Assembly: GCA_021774785.1 (NCBI GenBank)
Contig: JAJFIQ010000026.1
Location: 248,001 to 312,000 of the forward strand
Reading direction: 5' to 3'
Length of the DNA: 64,000 nucleotides
Source of the DNA: Emcibacter sp.
GTDB lineage: Bacteria > Pseudomonadota > Alphaproteobacteria > Sphingomonadales > Emcibacteraceae
The position numbers were made by a program, and so were the translations under genes. The notes under the pieces are model-generated. The model had not been told where the DNA came from. It ran no database searches and saw only the letters and a program-made list of their open reading frames with translations. Shown in pieces: positions 1 to 9,728 of the stretch (its first letter is position 1; every line of letters starts with the position of its first letter).

Positions 1-1
1 G

Positions 2-595
2 ATCCATGCCATTCTTGAAACCGCACAGGGCGTGAATAATGTGGAAGAAATCGCCGCTGCCAGCCCGCGTATGCACGGCATGAGCCTTGGGCCCGCAGAT
101 CTGGCCGCATCGCGTGGCATGAAAACGACCCGTGTCGGGGGTGGTCATCCTTTTTATGGCATCCTTGCCGATGATAAGGGCGACAACAGTGCGCGCGCTT
201 TCTATCAACAGGATTTATGGCATTTTACAGTAGCAAAAATGGTCGATGCCTGTATGTCATATGGCCTTAAAGCCTTTTACGGCCCCTTTGGTGACTTTGC
301 CGATGATGCGGCCTGTGAAGCCCAGTTCCGCAATGCCTTTTTGATGGGTTGCATGGGCGCATGGTCCCTGCATCCAAAACAGATCGCCATCGCAAAGGCG
401 GTTTTCAGCCCCGATGTGGATGAAGTGATATTTGCCAAAAAGATTCTGGACGCCATGCCTGATGGTACAGGAGCGGTGATGATAGACGGCAAGATGCAGG
501 ATGATGCGACCTGGAAACAGGCCAAGGTAATCGTTGATCTGGCAAAGATTGTCGCCTCTCAAGACAAAGAACTTGGTACCAGATACGGCTTTTAA
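2..595 (+). CDS. mcl1: L-malyl-CoA/beta-methylmalyl-CoA lyase, 3' part
   Basis: HpcH/HpaI aldolase/citrate lyase family protein cut by the left edge of the window; the frame is open from base 2, so about 198 C-terminal residues of a roughly 320-residue protein are present. The stretch around [19 protein letters not shown], the [10 protein letters not shown] segment and the C-terminal [16 protein letters not shown] closely match Mcl1 of the ethylmalonyl-CoA pathway as I remember it. Mcl1 reversibly splits malyl-CoA into glyoxylate and acetyl-CoA, and beta-methylmalyl-CoA into glyoxylate and propionyl-CoA, in the cytoplasm. The internal GTG at base 32 is not the true start because homologous sequence continues upstream. 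Its TAA overlaps the stop of the convergent kinase gene in a TTAA palindrome. Confidence 0.88.
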   Translation: MHAILETAQGVNNVEEIAAASPRMHGMSLGPADLAASRGMKTTRVGGGHPFYGILADDKGDNSARAFYQQDLWHFTVAKMVDACMSYGLKAFYGPFGDFADDAACEAQFRNAFLMGCMGAWSLHPKQIAIAKAVFSPDVDEVIFAKKILDAMPDGTGAVMIDGKMQDDATWKQAKVIVDLAKIVASQDKELGTRYGF

Positions 596-1671
596 TTAAT
601 AATCCGTAGTTTGGGGACTTCGATAAAAACCTCTGTACCCTTATTAACGGTACTCTTTAAGGTCAATGCTCCCCCATGCATTTCGATCAGAGAATTGGTC
701 AATGGCAGGCCGAGACCTGTTCCCTCTATTTCTCTATCAAGAGAATTTCCGGCTTGTCGGAAAAGTTCCATGGCGGCCTTCATTTGATGGGGGTCCATAC
801 CAATGCCACTATCCTTTATGACGATGACTAAATTTCCCGAAGCGTTCGTCTGATAAGTGACGGTTATCTTTCCACCTTCTGGCGTGAATTTAATGGCATT
901 TGATAATATATTTAACATGATTTGACGAAATTTTTGCTCGTCAGCCAGTAGGTCATATTCCTGGTCTTCTGGTAAGAAGGCAATAGAAATTTCCTTATCA
1001 TCCGCATTTATGGCCACCATATTAAGGGCACCTCTGATCAAACCTGACAGGTTAAATTCACTGTCATAAATTTCCATTTCCCCGGCTTCTATCTTGGAGA
1101 TATCTAGAATATCATTAATTAATCCCAGCAAATGCTCGGCGGATATATTAACATTATTGCCATACTCCATAAGGGTCGAAGTATCGAATTTATATTCAGA
1201 TGCCCGGCTTATCATATCAGAAAAGCCTATGATTGAATTAAGGGGTGTTCTAAGTTCATGGCTCATATTAGCCAAAAATCTCGATTTAGCCTTACTGGCA
1301 ACCTCTGCTTCTACCTTGGCCTTCACAATTTCGTTAGTTTGTTTTTCCACCTCATCTGAAAGATTCGATACAAACGGAACCCAGCGAATTAGCCCAAAGG
1401 CAATCATCAAAAACCCACCAAGACCCCCAACAAATTTTTCCAACACCGCCTGAATAGGTGTTGGCCCAATAATTATATATTGGCTGAGCACATCAAATTC
1501 ATCGGTAATATCCACAAGACTGCCAAATAATAACAGAGCGAAACCACCAAGGATCATTTGCCAGCCAAGGCGTCTGGGCATGAATCGGCCTTTGCCTTTT
1601 TGCCAAAGAAAAATAACAATGAGCAGCAAGATCAGCGTCCGAATGCATTCTAATATAATATTACTGGTCAT
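592..1671 (-). CDS. Membrane-bound sensor histidine kinase
   Basis: A 359-residue kinase. Hydrophobic segments lie near residues 5-23, 38-52 and 80-98, followed by a charged, probably coiled-coil linker (about 105-130). The HisKA dimerisation domain carries the H-box [15 protein letters not shown] with phospho-accepting His138. A HATPase_c domain follows, with an N-box (NILSNAIKF), a G1 box (KDSGIGM) and a G2 box (GTGLGLPL). No receiver domain is fused and no response regulator lies next to it, so the partner is elsewhere. There is no large periplasmic sensor domain; input may come through the membrane segments. The start has only a weak ribosome site. It ends convergent to the malyl-CoA lyase gene with a 4-bp overlap. 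Confidence 0.85.
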   Translation of the reverse strand: MTSNIILECIRTLILLLIVIFLWQKGKGRFMPRRLGWQMILGGFALLLFGSLVDITDEFDVLSQYIIIGPTPIQAVLEKFVGGLGGFLMIAFGLIRWVPFVSNLSDEVEKQTNEIVKAKVEAEVASKAKSRFLANMSHELRTPLNSIIGFSDMISRASEYKFDTSTLMEYGNNVNISAEHLLGLINDILDISKIEAGEMEIYDSEFNLSGLIRGALNMVAINADDKEISIAFLPEDQEYDLLADEQKFRQIMLNILSNAIKFTPEGGKITVTYQTNASGNLVIVIKDSGIGMDPHQMKAAMELFRQAGNSLDREIEGTGLGLPLTNSLIEMHGGALTLKSTVNKGTEVFIEVPKLRIIN

Positions 1672-1760
1672 TACTACTGATCTTTGGTTGTTTATTTTAC
1701 TCTTAAAATTATATCATCAAGTTTTTTATTTAACAGTGTTTAAATTAGGGCAAACCATAA

Positions 1761-2504
1761 TTACTCCCCCAGCCAGCAAGCCACATGATGAATTAGATAA
1801 GCATCCCTGTCCAATTCCCCCTTTGGCGCAATGAGCCAGTCCCATGAATCTTTAGGGGTCGGCAAATCAATCTCCGCGAAGACGGATTCTCGTTCCAACA
1901 ATTCCCCACCTCTATTATAACAACGTTCAATGTCACTTATAATCAGGGATTGAGGGGCCACGGATTTCAATAACTTCAGGTGGCTGTCGGTAATATTTTT
2001 CATAAAATCATTTGGTAAGGGAATATGATTCTTTTCCGCATAATTCAGCAGATTGAGCGGCAGTTGGGACAATATATTAAGGGAGATCACAAGATCAGCT
2101 TTTGGTAGTCTGCATGCTGTTTCAGGATATGGATTGTTATGGTACAACGGCCTGACCCAGCCTGTCACATCCTGTTCGATCAACTGGATTTGTTTTTTAT
2201 ATTTTTTTTGGATTTTAGGCAGATGAACAATATCCACAAGTATAAGGGCATGTTCCAGGTCGATCAGATCAGCCATCGGCACATCATGCAATGCCCCCGA
2301 CCCTATGATCATGATGGTTGATTTTGGTGCCAGTAAGTTTGCTGCTGCTAAAATATGATATTTACATTTGTCAAGATGATCCGTCCATGCATCATGACAT
2401 CGGGCAAAACGGGCTTCAATGGCGATGGCTTCCCGCACATAACCCAATGCCTTAACCTCTCGTGGAGACGGGGTCAGAAAATGCTGTATGGCTTCAACGA
2501 TCAT
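1761..2504 (-). CDS. Unknown protein with a Rossmann-like core
   Basis: A 247-residue protein that I do not recognise. A hydrophobic strand followed by a small-residue loop (STIMIIGSGALHDVPM) and then an acidic strand end (ALILVDIVH) resembles the first half of a class I SAM-dependent methyltransferase fold, and LVISLNILSQLP would fit strand 4. That is a fold suggestion, not an activity. There is no signal peptide or membrane segment. It begins 9 bp after the stop of the enoyl-CoA hydratase gene on the same strand, so it is probably co-transcribed with it, but no catabolic role can be inferred. Confidence 0.6.
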   Translation of the reverse strand: MIVEAIQHFLTPSPREVKALGYVREAIAIEARFARCHDAWTDHLDKCKYHILAAANLLAPKSTIMIIGSGALHDVPMADLIDLEHALILVDIVHLPKIQKKYKKQIQLIEQDVTGWVRPLYHNNPYPETACRLPKADLVISLNILSQLPLNLLNYAEKNHIPLPNDFMKNITDSHLKLLKSVAPQSLIISDIERCYNRGGELLERESVFAEIDLPTPKDSWDWLIAPKGELDRDAYLIHHVACWLGE

Positions 2505-2513
2505 TCGCCTAAA

Positions 2514-3311
2514 TTATTCACCAGTATATGATCCCTGTCGTTTTTCAAGGAAGGCTGCGGTGGCTTCTGCACGGTCTTTGCTGGACAAGAGCACCTGCAT
2601 GCTTTTCCGCTCCAACCCCAAAGCACTTTCTAAGGACATATCAGGGCCATGAAGTATGGCATATTTGATATGCTCCAGCCCCAAGGGTGGCAGGGTCGCC
2701 ATTTCACGGGCCATTTCCATAGCGCGGTCCATGACCTTGTCATCATCCAGTATTTCACATACCAGCCCCATATCTTTGGCTTCTTCTGCGCCTACCATCA
2801 TGCCTGTCATGCACAGTCGCATGGCATTATATTTGCCGACAGCCCTTACCAGTCTTTGCGAGCCACCGGCGCCGGGCATGACACCGACCTTAACCTCTGG
2901 CTGGCCAAATTTGGCCCCCTTCCCCGCCAGAATAATATCCGAAATCATGGCAAGTTCCATACCACCGCCAAGGGCAAAACCATTCACTGCTGCTATCACA
3001 GGCCTGGGATAATCGGCAAAGGCATTATAGAGAAGCTCCACATGGGCCTTGTAATAATCCACCGCACTGAGAACAGACATTTCTTTCAGGTCGGCACCGG
3101 CGGCAAAGGCCTTTTCATTACCGGTAATGATCACCGCTCTTATATCCTCGCGGCCTTTCAATTCATTAAATTTTTCAGCAATCAGGGTGCGTACATTAAG
3201 ATTGAGCGCGTTATACGCCTTAGGCCGGTTTATGCGAACTATGGCAATATGATCTTCTGGAAATTCAAGCAATAGTTCGTCTGCTGATGTCTCGTTTAAG
3301 GGTTTTGGCAT
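2514..3311 (-). CDS. Enoyl-CoA hydratase (crotonase family)
   Basis: A 265-residue crotonase of normal length. It hydrates trans-2-enoyl-CoA to 3-hydroxyacyl-CoA in the cytoplasm. Both catalytic acids of the hydratase type are visible: Glu119 in GGGMELA and Glu139 in GQPEV. The oxyanion-hole segments are KAFAAGADL and NGFALGGG. This contrasts with the second crotonase of the neighbourhood (8917-9726), which lacks both acids. It lies 76 bp downstream of glutaryl-CoA dehydrogenase. That enzyme makes crotonyl-CoA, so this protein is the natural next step towards 3-hydroxybutyryl-CoA. The ribosome site before the ATG is weak (AGAAAGAAG). Confidence 0.9.
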   Translation of the reverse strand: MPKPLNETSADELLLEFPEDHIAIVRINRPKAYNALNLNVRTLIAEKFNELKGREDIRAVIITGNEKAFAAGADLKEMSVLSAVDYYKAHVELLYNAFADYPRPVIAAVNGFALGGGMELAMISDIILAGKGAKFGQPEVKVGVMPGAGGSQRLVRAVGKYNAMRLCMTGMMVGAEEAKDMGLVCEILDDDKVMDRAMEMAREMATLPPLGLEHIKYAILHGPDMSLESALGLERKSMQVLLSSKDRAEATAAFLEKRQGSYTGE

Positions 3312-3332
3312 ATGCTTCTTTCTGAATTAAAG

Positions 3333-3363
3333 ATGGCCGCTATGAATTTATCACAACGGCCAT
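3333..3363 (-). terminator. Inverted repeat between gcdH and enoyl-CoA hydratase
   Basis: The arms ATGGCCG and CGGCCAT (7 bp, perfect) are separated by 17 nt, just after the glutaryl-CoA dehydrogenase stop. On the minus strand only a short, broken U-rich stretch follows (CTTTAATT), so it is at most a weak attenuator between the two genes. Confidence 0.3.
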
Positions 3364-3387
3364 AATCTCGTCTAGGGAATTTACAAT

Positions 3388-4569
3388 TTAGAAGGCATTC
3401 AAACCCGTCTGCATCCGGCCCAGAATTAAGGCATGGACATCATGGGTCCCTTCATAGGTATTGACCGCTTCCAGATTCATAGCATGACGAATGACATGAA
3501 ACTCGTCATTGATTCCATTGCCACCATGCATATCACGGGCTTGACGGGCAATGTCCAAAGCCTTGCCACAATTATTGCGTTTTAATAATGAAATCGCATC
3601 CGGTGACAGCATATTTTTCTCTCTCAGGCGCGTGGCATTGAGGCAGGCATGCAAACCAAGCGTAATTTCCGTCTGCATATCGGCCAGTTTTTTCTGAATC
3701 AGCTGATTAGCCGCCAGAGGTCTGCCAAACTGTTTCCGGTCAAGGGTATATTGACGGGCTGCATGCCAACAGAATTCCGCTGAACCCAAAGCACCCCATG
3801 CTATCCCAAGACGTGCATTGGAAAGACATCCCAACGGGCCTTTCATACCCTCCACATTGGGCATGAGATTCTCTTCCGGCACAAAAACTTCATCCATTAC
3901 AATTTCACCGGTAATAGAAGCCCGGAGGGAGAATTTGCCCTCAATCTTCGGTGCCGTCAGTCCGGTCATGCCTTTCTCAAGAATGAAACCGCGCACTTTT
4001 CCATCATCACATTTGGCCCAGACCACAAAGACATCAGCGATGGGGGAATTGGTAATCCACATTTTAGCACCGCTGAGTTTATAACCCCCATCCGCCGTAC
4101 GGGCGCGGGTCTGCATACCGCTGGGATCAGATCCGGCATTTGGTTCGGTCAGGCCGAAACAACCGACATATTCGCCTGTCGCAAGTTTGGGTAGATATTT
4201 CTGCCGCTGTTCTTCGGAACCATAGGCATAAATCGGAAACATCACCAGTGAGCTCTGCACCGACATAGCACTGCGGTAGCCACTGTCTACCCGCTCAATT
4301 TCGCGGGAGATCAAACCGTAGGAAACATAACCAACACCAGCACAACCATAGCCTTCGATGGTTGGGCCAAGAAGCCCCAGTTCACCCATCTTGAGCATGA
4401 TATTGCGATCAAATTTTTCATATCGATTGGCTTCAATAATGCCGGGCATCAGTTCTTTCTGGCAGAAATCATGGGCCCCGTCCCTTATCATACGTTCTTC
4501 TTCGGTCAGAAAATCTTCCAGAAGCAATATATCTTCCCATGGGGAGGATGGCCATTTTGGACTCGCCAT
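3388..4569 (-). CDS. gcdH: Glutaryl-CoA dehydrogenase
   Basis: A 393-residue acyl-CoA dehydrogenase of the decarboxylating glutaryl-CoA type. It converts glutaryl-CoA to crotonyl-CoA and CO2 using FAD, passing electrons to ETF. The signatures are the N-terminal [13 protein letters not shown], the [11 protein letters not shown] and [19 protein letters not shown] segments typical of GcdH, the FAD-contact [10 protein letters not shown], and the catalytic base Glu373 in NTYEGTHD. The start is well supported: AGGAG lies 9 nt before the ATG. It sits between the Rid-family gene and the enoyl-CoA hydratase on the same strand, divergent from the anthranilate-type operon. This suggests that ring-cleavage products of that pathway arrive as glutaryl-CoA or a close relative, though lysine breakdown would also use it. 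Confidence 0.93.
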   Translation of the reverse strand: MASPKWPSSPWEDILLLEDFLTEEERMIRDGAHDFCQKELMPGIIEANRYEKFDRNIMLKMGELGLLGPTIEGYGCAGVGYVSYGLISREIERVDSGYRSAMSVQSSLVMFPIYAYGSEEQRQKYLPKLATGEYVGCFGLTEPNAGSDPSGMQTRARTADGGYKLSGAKMWITNSPIADVFVVWAKCDDGKVRGFILEKGMTGLTAPKIEGKFSLRASITGEIVMDEVFVPEENLMPNVEGMKGPLGCLSNARLGIAWGALGSAEFCWHAARQYTLDRKQFGRPLAANQLIQKKLADMQTEITLGLHACLNATRLREKNMLSPDAISLLKRNNCGKALDIARQARDMHGGNGINDEFHVIRHAMNLEAVNTYEGTHDVHALILGRMQTGLNAF

Positions 4570-4615
4570 AATCTAGGTCTCCTTAATATTATTTTGTGAA
4601 GTCATCATAACATAA

Positions 4616-5005
4616 TTACGGAATCATTGCCGTGACTTCAATTTCAATTTTTGCGCGCCGCTCCACCAGAGCAGATACACCAATACAGGCCATAACCGGA
4701 AAATGCTTGCCGATAATATCCATATATATAGTCCCGAAATCTGATAAGCGGTTCCGGTATCCTTCCATATCGGTGACGAACCATGTCATCCGGGTGATAT
4801 GCTCCGGCCCGCTGCCACCTGTTTCCAATATGGCCCGGATATTTATCAGAGCCTGACGAAATTGGTCAACAATATCATCAGATGTAAATTCTTCATTTTC
4901 ATTCCATCCCACGACACCAGCCAGAAAAAACATTTTTCCTTCAGCAATGATACCATTGGAATATCCTTTGGGACGTTGCCAATCTGACGGTAATATATGC
5001 TCCAT
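4616..5005 (-). CDS. Rid-family (YjgF/YER057c/UK114) protein
   Basis: A 129-residue protein when started at the ATG at 5005, which has AGGAGACAGAC directly upstream; a longer TTG-start reading to 5026 would swallow this ribosome site. The fold is the small trimeric Rid fold, with the C-terminal KIEIEVTAMIP strand. Archetypal RidA is an enamine/imine deaminase whose key Arg105 sits in FPARS; here the matching segment is FPVMAC, with Met105, so it belongs to a Rid subfamily without that residue. It is first in the leftward gcdH unit and divergent from the 2-aminobenzoyl-CoA genes, whose intermediates should carry an enamine or imine. A role in handling those intermediates is plausible but unproven. 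Confidence 0.85.
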   Translation of the reverse strand: MEHILPSDWQRPKGYSNGIIAEGKMFFLAGVVGWNENEEFTSDDIVDQFRQALINIRAILETGGSGPEHITRMTWFVTDMEGYRNRLSDFGTIYMDIIGKHFPVMACIGVSALVERRAKIEIEVTAMIP

Positions 5006-5039
5006 GTCTGTCTCCTGCCTAATCAACCACGATTAAATC

Positions 5040-5053
5040 GGTATTTCAATACC
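5040..5053. promoter_or_regulatory. Small palindrome, possible MarR operator
   Basis: GGTAT-TTCA-ATACC is a perfect 5-4-5 inverted repeat 35 bp upstream of the Rid-family start. Its size fits a MarR-type half-site pair, but it is short enough to arise by chance in AT-rich DNA. Confidence 0.3.
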
Positions 5054-5242
5054 AAAATACATATTAATTAAATAAATACTTGCTAAAAAATTATTTTATA
5101 TATAAAATAAAATTATACAAGCAATAAAATAACGCTATAAAGCCAGTGTGTAATTTTTAATTAAATAGTAAAGTAATATAGCGTAAATATGAGTTAAATG
5201 CTGATTTTAAAGATAGTTTTAATTCATGGCAAGCATTAGTTG

Positions 5243-5272
5243 TTGCGACAAAGAATATATATCAAGTATAAA
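5243..5272 (+). promoter_or_regulatory. Candidate promoter of the 2-aminobenzoyl-CoA operon
   Basis: TTGCGA at 5243-5248 and TATAAA at 5267-5272 are separated by 18 nt. This places transcription start near 5280, about 40 nt before the chosen ATG at 5322. Confidence 0.45.
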
Positions 5273-5321
5273 ATAAAATTGATTTTAGCGAATCATGGCC
5301 AGCATTAAAAAGGATGACATA

Positions 5322-7646
5322 ATGAAAATAGTTGTATTGGGTGGCGGCCCTTCCGGCGTATATCTCGCCATATCCATGAAATTGAAGAATCCCGATCATG
5401 ATATTACGGTTTACGAAAGAAACCGCGACAATGATACTTTTGGTTGGGGTGTGGTATTTTCCGATCAAACCATGGAAAATCTTCGGGCCAACGATCCTGC
5501 CAGTGCCGAAACCATGATCAGCGAACTTATTCACTGGGATGATGTTGCGGTTCACCATAAGGGCGAAGTTATCCGCTCCGGCGGTCACGGCTTTATCGGT
5601 ATTGGCCGCCTGCGTCTGTTGCAGATCCTTTTTGAACGTGCCCGCCAGCTTGGGGTCAAGATGCAATTCGAAACAGAATTTGAAGTAGCTGATATAAAGA
5701 CAAGATTTTCCGATGCGGATCTGATCGTGGCTGCCGATGGCCTGAACAGTAAAATCCGCAACCATGATCTGGAAGCCTTTGACTGCGATATTGATATGCG
5801 GCCCAATAAATTTGTCTGGCTGGGCACAAAACAACGCTTTGATGAAGCCTTTACCTTCATTTTTGAAAAAACCGAACATGGCTGGATCTGGGTTCATGCT
5901 TACCAATTCGACAATGAAACATCCACTTTTATTGTCGAATGTAGCACGGAAACCTATAATTCATTTGGCTTTGCTGACATGGGTCATGAGGAAAGCGCCG
6001 AAACCTGTCGTAAGATTTTCGAGAAATATCTCGGCGGTCACGACCTGATGACCAAATCCGCCCATATTCGCGGTTCCGCATGGATCAACTTCCCACGGGT
6101 ATTATGCCACCAATGGGTCAAGGATAATGTGGTTCTGATCGGCGATGCGGCCCATACGGCCCATTTCTCCATTGGGTCCGGTACCAAGCTCGGTTTTGAG
6201 GATGCTATAAGCTTAGCCAATCATCTTAATTCCGGTGAGACCGTTGATGAGGCACTGGTGGCTTATCAGGACGAACGGGAACTGGAGGCCTTGAAATTAC
6301 AGAGTGCCGCGCGGAACTCCATGGGCTGGTTTGAGGAAATTGAACGTTATCTGGATTATGAACCCCAGCATTTTGCCTATGCACTGCTCACCCGGTCCCA
6401 ACGGGTCAGCCATGAAAACCTGCGTCTTCGGGACAAGGAGTGGCTAGAATCTGTCGAAAAAGATTTTGCAGAAAAAGCCACAATGAAATTTGGGGGCAAG
6501 CCCGCAGAAAAGCCTGTACCACCCATGTTTACGCCCTATAAGTTACGCGGCATGGAATTGAAAAACCGGGTGGTTGTGTCCCCCATGTCCATGTATTCGG
6601 CAGAGGATGGCCTGATCACCGATTTTCATTTTGTCCATTATGGTGCGCGGGCCATGGGCGGGGCTGCTCTCATGTATACGGAAATGACCGATGTCTCCGC
6701 TGATGGGCGTATAACACCAGGATGCGCAGGAATTTACACCGACGAGCAAGAGGTGGCCTGGAAAAGAGTGGTGGATTATGTTCATAACTTTAGTGACTGC
6801 AAAATAGCCATGCAGCTGGGTCATGCCGGCCGCAAAGGCTCCACTAAAGTGGGGTGGGAAGGCTATGACATGCCGCTTGATCAGGATAACTGGTCATTAA
6901 TCGCCCCGTCAGCCATCAAATGGGATGACGGGAACCAGACCCCAAGAGAAATGGGGTCAGAGGATTTTGATCGGGTTCTGAAAGATTTTGTTGATGCAAC
7001 CAAACGGGCTGATGCGGCCGGATTTGATATGCTTGAACTTCATGCGGGTCATGGGTATCTGCTGTCATCCTTCATCACGCCGGTCAGCAATCAACGCACC
7101 GACGAATATGGTGGCTCATTGGAAAATCGTCTGCGCTTCCCCATAGCGGTCTTTAAAGCCATGCGCGATGTATGGCCACAGGATAAGCCTATGTCTGTAC
7201 GTATATCATCAACAGACTGGATCGGCGACAAAGGCGTCACACCGGAAGAGGCGGTATTGATTTCAGAAGCCTTTGTTGAGGTGGGAGCGGATATTATTGA
7301 TGTCTCAACCGGACAGACCCTGCCCCTGGATCAGGTGGACCCGGTCTTTGGCCGCATGTTCCAGACTCCTATGTCAGACCGGATCCGCAATGAAGCCAAT
7401 GTCGCCACCATGGCGGTTGGCAATATCTATGAAACCGACCATGTGAATAGTATTCTGGCAGCGGGTCGGGCTGATCTGGTGCTATTGGCACGACCCCATT
7501 TGATGGACCCCAATTGGACAATCCGCAGTGCGGCAGAGCTTGAATATCACGGTGATGCGGTTACACTGCCAAAGCAATATATTACGGCCTATACCCAGCT
7601 TGAGATCAATCTGAAACGAGCAATAGAAATGGCCGTTAACGCTTAG
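5322..7646 (+). CDS. abmA: 2-aminobenzoyl-CoA monooxygenase/reductase (or salicylyl-CoA 5-hydroxylase) fusion
   Basis: A 774-residue two-domain flavoprotein. Residues 1-380 are an FAD aromatic hydroxylase of the salicylate-hydroxylase type, with GGGPSG at 7-12 and the FAD-ribityl motif [10 protein letters not shown] near 273. Residues about 400-765 are an Old Yellow Enzyme-like NADH:flavin oxidoreductase, with [33 protein letters not shown] and [12 protein letters not shown]. This exact fusion is known for 2-aminobenzoyl-CoA monooxygenase/reductase of Azoarcus evansii, which hydroxylates and then reduces the ring of 2-aminobenzoyl-CoA. Related proteins act as salicylyl-CoA hydroxylases. AAGGAT before the ATG at 5322 supports that start over the in-frame ATG at 5295, which lacks a ribosome site. 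First gene of a six-gene operon. Confidence 0.85.
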   Translation: MKIVVLGGGPSGVYLAISMKLKNPDHDITVYERNRDNDTFGWGVVFSDQTMENLRANDPASAETMISELIHWDDVAVHHKGEVIRSGGHGFIGIGRLRLLQILFERARQLGVKMQFETEFEVADIKTRFSDADLIVAADGLNSKIRNHDLEAFDCDIDMRPNKFVWLGTKQRFDEAFTFIFEKTEHGWIWVHAYQFDNETSTFIVECSTETYNSFGFADMGHEESAETCRKIFEKYLGGHDLMTKSAHIRGSAWINFPRVLCHQWVKDNVVLIGDAAHTAHFSIGSGTKLGFEDAISLANHLNSGETVDEALVAYQDERELEALKLQSAARNSMGWFEEIERYLDYEPQHFAYALLTRSQRVSHENLRLRDKEWLESVEKDFAEKATMKFGGKPAEKPVPPMFTPYKLRGMELKNRVVVSPMSMYSAEDGLITDFHFVHYGARAMGGAALMYTEMTDVSADGRITPGCAGIYTDEQEVAWKRVVDYVHNFSDCKIAMQLGHAGRKGSTKVGWEGYDMPLDQDNWSLIAPSAIKWDDGNQTPREMGSEDFDRVLKDFVDATKRADAAGFDMLELHAGHGYLLSSFITPVSNQRTDEYGGSLENRLRFPIAVFKAMRDVWPQDKPMSVRISSTDWIGDKGVTPEEAVLISEAFVEVGADIIDVSTGQTLPLDQVDPVFGRMFQTPMSDRIRNEANVATMAVGNIYETDHVNSILAAGRADLVLLARPHLMDPNWTIRSAAELEYHGDAVTLPKQYITAYTQLEINLKRAIEMAVNA

Positions 7647-7655
7647 GGAGCCAAT

Positions 7656-8417
7656 ATGGAATTACACAATAAACATGTGGTCATTACTGGAGGCGGTCGC
7701 GGAATAGGGGCCGCCATAACCGACAGTTTAAGCAGTGCAGGGGCGAAAGTTACCATCATGGGTCGCAACATGCCGCTGTTAGAGGATAAAGCAAAAACAC
7801 TGCAAAATTGTATTGCGGTTCAATGTGATGTGACCGATGAAGCATCGGTGGCTGATGCCTTTAAGGCGGCCACCGACAAATATGGCCCCGTGGATATTCT
7901 GGTTAATAATGCCGGGGCGGCTCATTCCATTCCTTTCAAGAAGACTGATCGGGCGCATTTTCAGAAGATGCTCGATGTAAATTTGATCGGCCCCTATCTT
8001 TGTATTCAGGCCGTATTGCAGGAAATGATAGACAAAAAATATGGCCGGATTATAAATATTGCTAGCACTGCGGCCCTGAAAGGTTATGGTTATGTAATGG
8101 CCTATACTGCTGCCAAACATGGCGTGTTAGGCCTGACCCGCGCTCTGGCTCTGGAAATAGCGACAAAGGGAGTGACGGTCAATGCGGTTTGCCCCGGATT
8201 CACCGAAACTGACATTGCCCGTGATGCTATCCGGAATATCGTGGAAAAGACCGGCAGGACAGAGGATGAAGCCATCGCGGAGCTAACCGTTCATAACCCG
8301 CAAAAGCGACTGATCCAACCAGAGGAAGTGGCCGCCAGCGTATTGTGGTTATGTGGCGATAGTTCAGCTTCCATAACGGGACAGGCCATTGCCGTTGCTG
8401 GCGGGGAGGTCATGTAA
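7656..8417 (+). CDS. SDR-family 3-hydroxyacyl-CoA dehydrogenase-like oxidoreductase
   Basis: A 253-residue classical short-chain dehydrogenase. It has the cofactor motif TGGGRGIG at 11-18, NNAG near 87, and the catalytic Ser-Tyr-Lys set in IASTAALKGYGY and AYTAAKHG (about Ser136, Tyr150, Lys154). NAD(P)-dependent oxidation of a 3-hydroxyacyl-CoA or ring-hydroxylated CoA ester is the likely step. It starts 9 bp after the hydroxylase with AGGGAG as ribosome site. Similar SDR genes accompany the aminobenzoyl-CoA clusters of Azoarcus. The true substrate cannot be read from the sequence. Confidence 0.85.
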   Translation: MELHNKHVVITGGGRGIGAAITDSLSSAGAKVTIMGRNMPLLEDKAKTLQNCIAVQCDVTDEASVADAFKAATDKYGPVDILVNNAGAAHSIPFKKTDRAHFQKMLDVNLIGPYLCIQAVLQEMIDKKYGRIINIASTAALKGYGYVMAYTAAKHGVLGLTRALALEIATKGVTVNAVCPGFTETDIARDAIRNIVEKTGRTEDEAIAELTVHNPQKRLIQPEEVAASVLWLCGDSSASITGQAIAVAGGEVM

Positions 8418-8432
8418 AAGGAATAAAAGATA

Positions 8433-8906
8433 ATGTCAGATAACGCCGAACAAGAAACTGATACTAAGAAACTGGGGCTTTGGATTCGTTTGATCGCCAA
8501 TTCCAATATTATTGAAAAAGAGGTCAGAAATCTATTTCGGTCTGAATTTAGTGTGACCCTGCCACGATTTGATCTTATGTCGACGCTCTACCGCGAGCCG
8601 GGCGGCCTGACTATGGGGGAATTATCCAAAAGGATGTTGGTATCCAACGGCAATGTAACAGGGATTGTTGAACGGCTGCAAAAAGAGGGTCTGGTGAAAC
8701 GATGGGTTCTGCCCACAGACCGCCGCATTTACAGCGTTGGCCTGACCCCAAAAGGTCGCACAGATTTTAAGATAATGGCAGACCGTCATAAAGAATGGAT
8801 CGCCGATATTCTTGGCGGACTGAATGATGAAGACATCAGCCCCATGATTCAGAATATGGACAGCCTGCGGGAGGTGCTTCGCACCAGAAAAGAAAATAAT
8901 AAATAA
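8433..8906 (+). CDS. MarR-family transcriptional regulator
   Basis: A 157-residue MarR winged-helix protein. The segment [22 protein letters not shown] is the helix-turn-helix, and [23 protein letters not shown] is the wing with its usual DRR motif. It is embedded between the SDR and crotonase genes of the operon. MarR relatives in such clusters are normally repressors released by an aryl-CoA thioester, so it likely controls the divergent region at 5006-5321. That is inference; no binding site has been proven. Confidence 0.88.
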   Translation: MSDNAEQETDTKKLGLWIRLIANSNIIEKEVRNLFRSEFSVTLPRFDLMSTLYREPGGLTMGELSKRMLVSNGNVTGIVERLQKEGLVKRWVLPTDRRIYSVGLTPKGRTDFKIMADRHKEWIADILGGLNDEDISPMIQNMDSLREVLRTRKENNK

Positions 8907-8916
8907 GGACAATGAA

Positions 8917-9726
8917 ATGAAATTAGCCGGTTTGAAGCCAAAACATTTTTTATGGGAAATGAACGGCGATGTGGCCGTCATACGTCTGAACAGGCCGGAT
9001 CGTAAAAACCCGCTAACCTTTGATTCATACGCCGAACTTCGTGATACCTTCCGTGATATGGTTTATGCCGACGATATTAAGGCCGTGGTATTCGCCAGCA
9101 ATGGCGGCAATTTCTGTTCCGGCGGTGATGTCCATGACATTATCGGCCCGCTCATCGATATGGATATGAAAGGCTTGCTGAATTTCACCCGTATGACAGG
9201 TGATCTGGTCAAGGCTATGATCAATTGCAAGGTACCGATTATAGCTGCTACCGATGGCATATGCGTCGGGGCCGGGGCGATGATTTCACTGGCCTCTGAC
9301 ATTCGCTTTGCTACCCCGGAATGCAAAACCGCCTTCCTCTTTACCCGTGTGGGGCTTGCCGGATGTGATATGGGTGCCTGTGCTATGCTACCACGCGCCG
9401 TGGGACAGGCAAGAGCCGCTGACCTGCTTTATACCGGACGGGCCATGTCTGCTGATGAAGGCGAGCGATGGGGTTATTTTAATAAGGTTGTCGAAGCCGA
9501 TGATTTATTTGATACCGCCCTGAGATATGCCAATCGTCTAGCCGATGGCCCTAACTTCGGTCACATGATGACCAAGACCATGCTGACCCAGGAATGGAGC
9601 ATGCCCCTTGATATGGCCATTGAAGCAGAAGCCCAGACTCAGGCAATCTGCATGCAGACCGAAGATTTCCGTCGCGCTTATGAAGCCTTTGTTGCCAAGG
9701 AAAAACCTGTCTTTAAAGGGGATTAA
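8917..9726 (+). CDS. Crotonase-fold protein lacking both hydratase glutamates
   Basis: A 269-residue enoyl-CoA hydratase/isomerase-family protein. The oxyanion hole [10 protein letters not shown] (about 65-74) is intact, so it should bind and polarise an acyl-CoA. The two positions that carry the catalytic glutamates in hydratases are not acidic here: GAGAMISLA replaces GGGxELA, and LFTRVGLAG replaces GQPEV. It therefore probably does not do ordinary hydration. A role as a C-C bond hydrolase, ring-opening enzyme or isomerase for the alicyclic CoA intermediate is more likely, as in the benzoyl-CoA pathway crotonases that depart from the hydratase pattern. Spacing is 10 bp to the MarR gene and 2 bp to the next gene. 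Confidence 0.82.
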   Translation: MKLAGLKPKHFLWEMNGDVAVIRLNRPDRKNPLTFDSYAELRDTFRDMVYADDIKAVVFASNGGNFCSGGDVHDIIGPLIDMDMKGLLNFTRMTGDLVKAMINCKVPIIAATDGICVGAGAMISLASDIRFATPECKTAFLFTRVGLAGCDMGACAMLPRAVGQARAADLLYTGRAMSADEGERWGYFNKVVEADDLFDTALRYANRLADGPNFGHMMTKTMLTQEWSMPLDMAIEAEAQTQAICMQTEDFRRAYEAFVAKEKPVFKGD

Positions 9727-9728
9727 TC

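Larger units (their letters stand above)
5006..5321. promoter_or_regulatory. AT-rich divergent promoter region
   Basis: A roughly 315-bp gene-free stretch between the Rid-family gene and the hydroxylase operon, strikingly A+T rich. It contains a small palindrome near the Rid end, a good sigma-70-like promoter towards the operon, and two near-identical 15-mers at 5224-5238 and 5293-5307. All are listed separately. The MarR regulator encoded in the operon is the obvious candidate to bind here. Confidence 0.6.

Noticed and set aside
5262-5906. Long leftward open frame (214 codons) opposite the hydroxylase
   Set aside because: Shadow of the abmA coding frame; no ribosome site and a composition unlike a protein.
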